Source: Eumeta japonica (taxonomy: Eukaryota; Arthropoda; Insecta; Lepidoptera; Psychidae). From it: 64,000 nt of DNA. Of this stretch, positions 56,511 to 64,000 are shown in pieces. The notes under the pieces were generated by a model. The model had not been told where the DNA came from. It saw only the letters and a list, made by a program, of their open reading frames with translations, and ran no database searches. The stretch covers positions 62,001 through 126,000 of the forward strand of contig BGZK01001562.1 in NCBI GenBank assembly GCA_005406025.1. The letters run 5' to 3'. Position 1 is the first letter of the stretch; every line of letters starts with the position of its first letter. Made by a program: the position numbers and the translations under genes.

Positions 56511-57039
56511 TTGGTATGTTCGTTTATTAATCGATCATTATTCATGGAATAATATTTTATGTTCATTCCTTCTATGAATCTAGTGCGTGATGTTTGATAT
56601 TACATTTTAGCGTGTTTGGTCAAGGCCCGCCGATGTACATACAGACATCGATAGGTAAGTCGATCACCTTATACATGAATAAACAGGAAATGTTTTGGTG
56701 CTATATTTTAATGAACACTTTTGATCTGATATTGTGATATATAGGACATAATTACAAAAAAAATATTACACTTATTTTAAAATTTATTACGTTTATTAAC
56801 TTTATACCTACATAATATCAATTATAGGCATCGATATTTAAAGGAGAAATATCTTTCCGACTACATATATATTTTATTTAAACATCTAACCGAATTTGAT
56901 GGTATATAAAGGATAAGGAAAATATTTATTTACTATTAAAAAATACAATAAGGTTGTGAGAAACAAAAAAAAAAGCAAATTAATCATATCGAAAAATTAT
57001 CACTTAGGGTGTCACCCCTGTTTTTTCAACTCCGCTCCA

Positions 57040-57260
57040 GTTATAGATGCCGCAATCGCGAACGCGATACGGGCCCAAAACAAAAACTAGCGAACACGTG
57101 TTCGAAATTTTGAAATTCGAAGAGATAGGGGGCGTAACGGTCGAAATCGACACATCTGCTCGACGCACGCGCAACTCTCGCCAACATCGAGCCTCGGGTG
57201 TCGGGGGTGATGCTGGGTGGGGACGTTCGGTGAATCAACAAAATAAATATAACGGTTGAA
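57040..57260. other. GC-richer block
   Basis: CGCGAACGCGATACGGGCCC and CTCGACGCACGCGCAACTCTCGCC. Frames on both strands have no domain. Confidence 0.25.
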
Positions 57261-57543
57261 TTTCAATTCAAACAATAATAAGCAAACGTTTTCGTAGTAA
57301 ATACCTTATCACCGATATCGAGTTGCATTATTGTCGAAATTCATTAATGAATTATAAAATTATCCCTGACTGGAGTTAATAAAATTTGACGATTACTTTT
57401 TTTTTAAATGTCATAAATAAATTATCGAAAACCTTTTTCTGTAAGAAAAACGATTCTCGTCCTCACAGTGCTATAAATAGAAAATACGTTGTTACAAATG
57501 TTGATCCGATAAAAAAAAATAAACAATCTCCATTTAATTGGAA

Positions 57544-57580
57544 ATTGAATATTATGATCGTTTAGGATCATAATATCAAT
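57544..57580. repeat. Short fold-back hairpin
   Basis: ATATTATGATC at 57549-57559 pairs with 57566-57576 over GTTTAG, and the stem extends 4 bp with one bulge. Confidence 0.7.
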
Positions 57581-58225
57581 TCTATTGTGATAGGTGCTTA
57601 TACACGAAAATCATAATTTTACCCTCGCCTACAGCATGCCCTAAAGTGCAGCGTACAACCCAATCGTGGACCTTCAAATTTGTTCTTTCACTACGAGTTC
57701 CTACTCAATAAATTGAAGATTCGAGTGAATTGACAAATATCAAATACCTAAGCGAGAACCTATTGTTCATCTTGATCCGCTAAATAATTAGAATCTAATT
57801 TCTACGTATGTTTTGTGTTGAATCAGCACATCCTCAGGAAGTCTTGTCACATCCACTAGGGTGTGGTGACGATGACAATTCAAAACAGAAATAAAGAATG
57901 AAAAAAAAAGGTAATAAACGATTATAATAAAAAATATTCGGCATGAAAAAAATAAATAGCACAATACATTATTTTTAGAGAAATGGTTCTAGATCGTCAG
58001 AATTCTGACTTCTTCGTCGCTTTTCAGTTTAATTTTGACGTTTATTTTTTTTCCTTACCGGTTTGCATATTCTGTAAATATGTCATCTGGATGTGAAATT
58101 TGAAAAGTAAATAAAAATAAAATGTCTTGTAATTCATTTTTGACTGAAATATATAGGTATTGCTAATTACGAATTTCCTAATTAGTCAAATATGATAAAA
58201 AAGTAGTGCGACCAAAAAAAAAAGT
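57581..58225. other. AT-rich stretch without recognised features
   Basis: No gene or named repeat was recognised. Confidence 0.45.
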
Positions 58226-58229
58226 AGAG

Positions 58230-58525
58230 ACATCGAACACTAAGCGGCCGCCGTAATTGCAATTGCACTTGCAACCGATAATTGCATAGAGTTAATGGCA
58301 CGAGACCGAAGTCGTTCGCAGCGGCGGTTCTCACGCTCTCGCATCTCGTGCACCCCAAGGAAGCACAGGTGATATGGTTCGACGCGTGCGACGGTTATAT
58401 CCGCTTTGGGGTTCCGTACGTGCACGTGGCCCGTACTGAAAAGCCGCCGCGATAGCTCTGCTCGGTCAATGCACGTCCGAATATGGAACCCTAAATAAAT
58501 AGATTGTAATAAGCGACATGTCAAA
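58230..58525. other. GC-richer block
   Basis: AAGCGGCCGCCGTAATTGC, GACGCGTGCGACGG and AAGCCGCCGCGATAGC. The minus-strand 96-codon frame has no domain. Candidate regulatory element. Confidence 0.25.
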
Positions 58526-60340
58526 GTCAAGTTTGTAAACTTTTCTCTGCAACATCAACAACAGACACTTCCTGTGTACCTTAGATCTAGATTAGACGGC
58601 CTTACGTCACTAGCGATAACGACACTGACACGAAACGCCTAACGATCTTGTGAAACTGCGTACGAGTTTGTTAAGCTGATTGATGTATTACACATGACAT
58701 TTGAGGATCTATGAGTATAAATACTATGGAAAGTAGCATAAAATGTATTTATCGTTTTTCCCATTGCATACGGGGCTATTTAAATATAATTATGGTAGCA
58801 AAATGATAGCAGGGAATAGAATGGGTATCGATATTAAAATTTCGCTTTGTCGAAAATCCTTCTGTAGTTTCCATAGCACACCTTTATGATTTACGCGATG
58901 AAGTTACTTCTCTCTTCGCTGTAGTCGTAAGGGTCATGAAATAAGGTTAAGGTCAATCTGGTAACTACTGCACAGTGGCAAAACAATCTTCATAAGACCA
59001 GACCTCTGAACGACCTTAGACCTGGTATGGACAGCGGTGTTACGGGTGCAAGAGGTATTATGAGTAGCTTTCGTGGACCTACCTGACGAGGCAAGGAGAC
59101 GAGGAGATTTAGATTTAACGAGAGAGTCTGACAGGGCTAAGAACTTGGCGTATGACACCGTCCAACCAGTGGGTATATCGCTTTGAGACGAACTAAGTGG
59201 CGATCTATAGGCCTAGCATAACCTAAAGAAGAGAACCATTACGTTAGCGCCATATGGGTAGTCTTATAGAGAAACTCTTCTTCGGGATATAATGCTAGGC
59301 CCGCTGGAAATATATCAAATATACGAACAAAGCGCAATGAACAAAAACTCGTTACGATAATGACTTCCGCTTGCATATTTTACTTGCTACACACCTCCCG
59401 TAGCATAGAATATAAGCGGACTTATTGGATGCGCAGGCGTTTCCGGCTCATTACCTTGCCTGCGAAATAAAAAAAGACGTTAACAAGTTTCCCAATTTAC
59501 GACAAGCCGGATTGTGGTTTCTGCACCTACATGCTTGTGAGTGTCGTCAGGCACAAAGGTCAGCATAAATATAAAACTGGCTCACGTTGCATTTGATATC
59601 CTCGCAAAATATGTGAATATGTTCGCATATTTTTAAAAGTGTCAAAAGAAATGACCGTTTTCCGCTTTAGTAACTTTCACCATTCGGATTCTCTATCGTG
59701 AGCTCCGGAACGGTTCGGAGGCGGAGTTTTTTTCTGTAGCTTTTTGTGTGATTGTTCACCGGCAAATCGTGTGATTGTGAGAATTAAGATCTTTTGCCAT
59801 GTTTTCATTTCAAATCTTTAACGCGTCATACTTCACTTCTTGCTTCGTAATTTGACATATGTCATTACTCCAAAAATACTAAATCTCTTTTAAATTATTC
59901 ACTCAATACAATTTATAATTATAAATGAGTTAAGGCGTAGATATCTTTTTGAACAATGTATATTTTCAATGGTTTGATTGTTTTGTAAAAAAAATAGGGT
60001 TTAATTCAATTTTATCTAATCTTGTATTTGCATTAATCAAGTAGTATTCCTGCATTTAGTAAAAAATGTGTTTTTTCTTTATTGTATACTGTATAAATTA
60101 TATTTAAACGAATTAATACATTTACAACATAAATCCTTATATATTTCAATCTCAAAGTTGCATATTTGTAACTGCAATTTTTATTTATTTACTCGTTCAT
60201 TTTAAATATCAACAAACTCGCACAGCCACACCGACAATGTAGCGTGCAATCCAATATCAATTCCAGAGGTACGGTAACGGACATATGTTTATTAAAAAAA
60301 AAAAACACCCAATTAAACAAATTGCCAGTATCAAAAACGG
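58526..60340. other. Mostly AT-rich; imperfect long inverted repeat at about 59205-59315
   Basis: GGCCTAGCAT at about 59210-59219 pairs with ATGCTAGGCC at about 59291-59300, and AAGAAGAG inside the left arm pairs with CTCTTCTT inside the right arm. No gene is visible. Confidence 0.45.
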
Positions 60341-60343
60341 ATA

Positions 60344-60610
60344 ATGACCGTTATCGGTTCATCCGCAATTCACCGTAAATTATCAATCGAAAACACCGCT
60401 ACATCAATACGGGGGCGGGGGGCGTCCCGATCGCAATACATCTCCCTCGTTAAACGTTTTCCCATGCCTCTACTCCCATGCGATGGCGTGAAACAATGCG
60501 ACGAGGGGGAATTTTTCCCCGATATATCGTTTTTCATATGAGCCGGGAGCGTTCGCTAGCCTCTTTCAGCGTCGTGTGAACGTGACCCCGGCCCGTCGAT
60601 AATGTTTTTC
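60344..60610. other. GC-richer block
   Basis: CGGGGGCGGGGGGCGTCCCGATCGC and GTGACCCCGGCCCG. The 65-codon frame has no domain. Confidence 0.25.
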
Positions 60611-60884
60611 ATTTGAAATGCATATCTAAATGCTATCAATTTGATACTCTTTGAATTGTTCTTCTGATTCGTTTACATTGAGATTGAATTGTTTTATCAT
60701 CTTATAATATGAGCTGTGTGTAACCAAATAATGCTGATTATAACAAAATCTATTCATCATTAAAAATGTAGGATGTTATTCATAATGTAATGGCTATTAG
60801 ATGTACAAAAGTAATATATAATAATTTGTTTTAAAAAAATTATTGAATTTTAAACGTTAACAAAGGAATATCAACGCTCAATAC

Positions 60885-61125
60885 CACTGCACTCCCCGCC
60901 CGCCGTCCTATTTGACATCCGAAATGTTTTTTGAGCGCCAATCAGAATTGATTGCGACCAATTCTAAATCGCGCCACGTTATTGTTTTAAATGGTCGGTA
61001 CGTCAATTTCAATTTCGGAACGCGCTAGATTTTTATATCCCGCGTCGGCAGATGGCGAGAGAAGTGAACGCGTCGTCGTTGCGCGGGAGTTGATGTTTTG
61101 ACGTTTCCGACAAGGTCTCCATTAT
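60885..61125. promoter_or_regulatory. CpG-rich block with CCAAT, candidate element of the dap locus
   Basis: CACTCCCCGCCCGCCGTCC, GAGCGCCAATCAG (CCAAT box), AATCGCGCCACG and AGATGGCGAGAG. It may be an enhancer, an alternative promoter or contain an exon (next entry). Confidence 0.3.
61029..61093 (+). CDS. Candidate last dap exon (option 2)
   Basis: After GCGCTAG at 61022-61028, in phase with the dap exon, the frame reads D-F-Y-I-P-R-R-Q-M-A-R and continues to a TGA at 61091-61093. QKRIT plus DFY would make a complete PIP box with TD and with Arg at +4, the pattern of PIP degrons. The resulting protein of about 169 aa is close to p21 in length. The pyrimidine tract is weak and a 10.7-kb intron would be required. 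It competes with the option at 50897. Confidence 0.2.
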
Positions 61126-61639
61126 AATTTTGTTTTGTGGGAGCATTAGAAAAAGTATTTCAGATGTTGTGTAAAAAAATTGTGTGAACTATACGATCGA
61201 AATGATATCTGATATATATCACACATATCATACATCACACATCACCTTATAATTATTTGTATTTTTTTCCTGTAATTCACCATTAAAACCGTGTTTAATC
61301 CAAGATATTATTTAACAAAAAATAATTAACGGCACACATAACATACGTCAGTATATAAACTAATTTGTAGTTATTGCTATTGAAGCGTATATGCAGTTTT
61401 AATACAAACATATTTCTAGATAGCTATTGCTTATGCCCTAAGTCAAGTAGCTATGATTTATAATGCAGGTGCGTAACCTGTGTAATGGAGTATCGGGCGT
61501 ATAGAATATTTCTACAATTACTTAGAGCTGCGCAAATTTTTTGACTAAATAAAAATAGCCGATAGAGTTGGTATTAAATTTGTATCGAATACTTCCCGAT
61601 TTTGGGAATTGAATACTAAAATTTGAAAAGTCAACTATT

Positions 61640-62030
61640 GTGGGCTTGTGTACGCTTTTATAATAAGATCCCAGCTGAAATTCAAAATTTGCCATTTGCT
61701 GAGCTTGAACGTTTTGTTAAAGAAAGTTATTTGGCAAAGGCTTATTATACCGTGTCTGAATATCTTAATGAAAAAAGGCCCTGGGATTGAACTGCTCGGC
61801 TATCAGGTTATTTCATATTATTTTTAAATGACAAATAAATCATTAATTACTAAATCCTTTGTATCGATCAGTAAAAAGAGCAAGTCTCGAGTTTCTTGAC
61901 CATTCTTCTCTCGGTGAATTAGCATTTGGAATGGGTGGTAATGTCGAAAAGAATTTATTAATGAATATTTCAAGTGTAATTTCATTACCTATGAAATAAA
62001 GATAATTTTGATCTATTTTGATTAAATTAA
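61640..62030 (+). pseudogene. 3' end of Jockey/CR1-like non-LTR retrotransposon
   Basis: From 61650 to the TGA at 61788-61790 a plus-strand frame reads VRFYNKIPAEIQNLPF.., the conserved C-terminal end of ORF2 proteins of this group (compare VRVFNKVPVDIQDLL at about 32.8 kb), ending NEKRPWD. The 3' UTR contains CTCGAGTTTCTTGACCATTCTTCTC and ends in AATAAAGATAATTTTGATCTATTTTGATT. Both are typical of a common lepidopteran retrotransposon tail (recalled). The rest is lost by 5' truncation, as usual for non-LTR insertions. Confidence 0.8.
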
Positions 62031-62119
62031 ATATTTTTTTTAATGTACATATCTCACATAATTTTCCATTTGTGTTTAAAAAAAAAAGATGTTTGAATAC
62101 GCAATTCGCGTGAAGGGCA

Positions 62120-62220
62120 AGCGTTCATTTGAATATAAACGGTAAGGTTCCGCAGAGTGCGCGTGGGCCTGATAAGCAGCTGCCGGCGCGCCGGTCGACG
62201 TGCCCTATGCCCTTTACGTT
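62120..62220. other. Short GC-rich block
   Basis: AGCTGCCGGCGCGCCGGTCGACGTG at about 62179-62203 contains the palindromic CCGGCGCGCCGG. It ends in a T-tract. Confidence 0.3.
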
Positions 62221-62869
62221 TTTTTTTTAATCGATCCTAAAAATGACCGTTACTTTTTATTATTTTTTTACCTAATGTAGTTATTATATTACGTTCGACT
62301 GACTTAATAAAAAATATAAATGTTTAATTACTCAAAGTGTTTATGTAATGAGCATATATAAACATTCGTTTTTTACCAACGCAAATGGCGATGTTTGTAT
62401 ACAACGATAGCCTATAGCACAGTTTCGCTGTGACAAATAACCCGTTTAGCCGTTCACCTCGTACAGGTTAAAACCTTGGCATCGATGGAATGTCGGACTG
62501 TGTGGCCCAGATTTAGACAAATACGAACACTTATTGTATATATAAACGCCGCGGGGGTAGTCGAACGTCGGACGATGCGCACGAGTGGATGTCTCCCACT
62601 TTGCAATAATTATAACTTAGACGATATCTTAAAGAAGTTCTGTAAATTTTTTCTTAATGATCAATATTAAAAGCTTGTAAAAAAATAATATCGATCGATA
62701 ACTAAATTTGACTATTTTGCGGACTTTTATAATTCTGATGACAAAAACGTAAACAAAAGCATACTTGTTTTTTTAATAAAAAAATCGCATATTATCTAAG
62801 AATTAAGATCGATTTTAAAAGCGCGATTTTTTAAATCTTCCTAAGCCTTACTTGTCTTTTTATTGTTGA

Positions 62870-63245
62870 AGTACAACGGCCGCAGGTACGACAACCGCAA
62901 CGAAACACGACGCCGCTCCGCGGTCCACCGCGCCTACGGAACCCAAACCGGCGTCCACAGCTTTTCTAATTCTCGTCAACTGAAATGGGATACTTAATAA
63001 AACCACGGAAAGAATTTATTTAGTTTACCGGCTTCCGGCCGCGTGGGCGTGAGAACGTATCGCGTCGCGGGATTATTTCGCATTTGTTCCCGTCCTCACC
63101 TCGTCCCCGCCGCCATATTTAAATGGCTCGATATTGATATACGAAAGCTTGCAAACTTTTAGGCCAAGCTATAGCAGAACTAGTATGATCGTCGGATTGG
63201 CCCATGTCGATAAAACAATCCGGCGGCGCTTTTGATCGGCGTGTC
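62870..63245. other. GC-rich blocks near the right edge
   Basis: 62880-62990 (CGGCCGCAGGTACGACAACC, GACGCCGCTCCGCGGTCCACCGCGCC) is open in several frames on both strands and follows a pyrimidine-rich TTGTCTTTTTATTGTTGAAG that could serve as an acceptor. 63030-63120 and 63200-63240 are further CpG-rich pieces. No protein is recognised. Confidence 0.3.
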
Positions 63246-63646
63246 ACTTAGAACGAGCACGAAATTCACTCTAATAGTATCTTTTCTATTTTTTCAACTT
63301 ATTTTAATGAAACAAACACTAAATATCAGTAGAAGCTTATTCCAGTAGGTAACTGACGACCAAGTCAAACTTAGTTCTAGCCATTACGAGGATTGGCGTG
63401 ATTTATATGCTCGTCTGTTCTGTGCGCTCATGCACAGCACAAACCAGTAGACAAAAAGTCCGATTACTATATTATGTCTAGCAGTTTTAAAATAATGCTA
63501 TATATAGATTTTATGGCTATTAGGAGTATTTTTTTACGAATTTCATATATTTATCACAAACATAATAATAGAATGGTTAACCGGTGGCAATTTAGAAAAT
63601 TTCGACAAACTCAAAAAATGGTGGTGTATTAAAAAAAGGCCAAATT

Positions 63647-63997
63647 TTAACCACCCAGAATGCTTCCCTGACTCAAGTCTACACGAAACGATTGACGGAT
63701 GTCAGTCGACATCGAGTCAAGCAACAGAGGTATGTGATAGATTTGCGGACAGATGCACCCCGAAGAAGTGATGCCTCGGCTGTCAAATGAAACGTAACAA
63801 CAGCCCACTATCTGAAGTAATGGATAATTATCCATTATCAGTGATAAATAATCGCTCTGACCAGCGATATATTTTGAACACACACCCGTTACGAGGACCT
63901 TGGCTGCACGATAAGCCACTGGGTTAACTGGCGACCTCACGCCGGTTTGTGCGAGCGCGATCGTGATAATTAACGCCGATGTAGCGTCACGGTTCAC
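63647..63997 (-). other. Unidentified open frame running off the window edge
   Basis: A 116-codon minus-strand frame of balanced composition. I see no domain. The mixed composition and the fold-back words inside suggest a repeat fragment, but a partial exon cannot be excluded because the window ends here. Confidence 0.2.
63818..63837. repeat. Perfect 20-bp palindrome
   Basis: TAATGGATAATTATCCATTA is its own reverse complement, followed directly by the near-palindrome TTATCAGTGATAA. Confidence 0.9.
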
Positions 63998-64000
63998 GAT

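Noticed and set aside
62885..62990. GC-rich segment open in several frames after a pyrimidine-rich AG, considered as a dap exon
   Set aside because: In the phase required by the dap donor it gives V-Q-R-P-Q, which does not complete the PIP box. No known protein in other frames.
63503..63600. AG|AT-TTT-ATG continuation (D-F-M-A-I-R) as a dap exon
   Set aside because: Met instead of an aromatic residue in the PIP box and AT-rich non-basic continuation.
1..64000. CRISPR arrays, operons, rRNA genes
   Set aside because: None seen. The sequence is eukaryotic with introns, microsatellites and retrotransposons.

Overview
This is eukaryotic nuclear DNA, most likely from a lepidopteran insect. It is AT-rich and mostly non-coding, with (GT)n, (TA)n and (CA)n microsatellites. 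It carries several dispersed sequences that I associate from memory with moth and butterfly genomes: copies ending in a TAGCTTTTGCCCGC-type motif, a copy running from AGGGTTCCGTACCCAAA to GATTCGCACTTGGCCG, Bm1-like SINE tails, RTE-like and Jockey/CR1-like retrotransposons, and a mariner. No bacterial features (operons, CRISPR, IS elements) are present. The assignment rests on recognition and was not checked by a search.

Only one conventional protein-coding gene is clear. It is a coding exon at 49916-50357 (+) for a p21/p27/Dacapo-family CDK inhibitor (dap), with a complete CDI domain. The exon ends at a good splice donor in phase 1, inside what looks like a PIP box (QKRIT|). The rest of the protein must lie in a later exon; two candidate starts (50897 and 61029) are noted. 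A CpG-rich block about 2.3 kb upstream (47.43-47.65 kb) has two perfect E2F consensus sites, two CCAAT boxes and a G|GTGAGT donor, and is a plausible dap promoter and non-coding first exon. On the opposite strand the same block faces a possible two-exon micropeptide gene (44 aa, mitochondrial-presequence-like start) at 47395-47028. A second block of the same type lies at 5.53-5.79 kb, with paired E2F sites and a splice donor on each strand; it may be a bidirectional promoter of genes outside the readable exons.

The rest is transposon debris and sequence without genes. From left to right: a dispersed repeat at 60-640 with an inverted partner at 7430-7880; degenerate GAATCGG-type arrays often capped by a GCGGGCAAAAGCTAG-like motif; tRNA-derived SINE-like pieces; an orphan 89-codon ORF followed by two tetraloop hairpins at 18.1-18.5 kb; a tandem repeat of about 145 bp next to a dead mariner that contains three separate fold-back hairpins (22.4-24.0 kb); a decayed RTE-like retrotransposon (28.7-30.75 kb, +); a decayed Jockey/CR1-like retrotransposon (32.5-36.2 kb, -) split by an insertion of about 0.9 kb; and many further snap-back palindromes. 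From 50.4 kb to the right edge, AT-rich DNA alternates with about a dozen short GC-rich blocks that look like conserved regulatory or intronic elements of the dap locus. Inside this stretch lies the 3' end of another non-LTR retrotransposon (61.64-62.03 kb, +).
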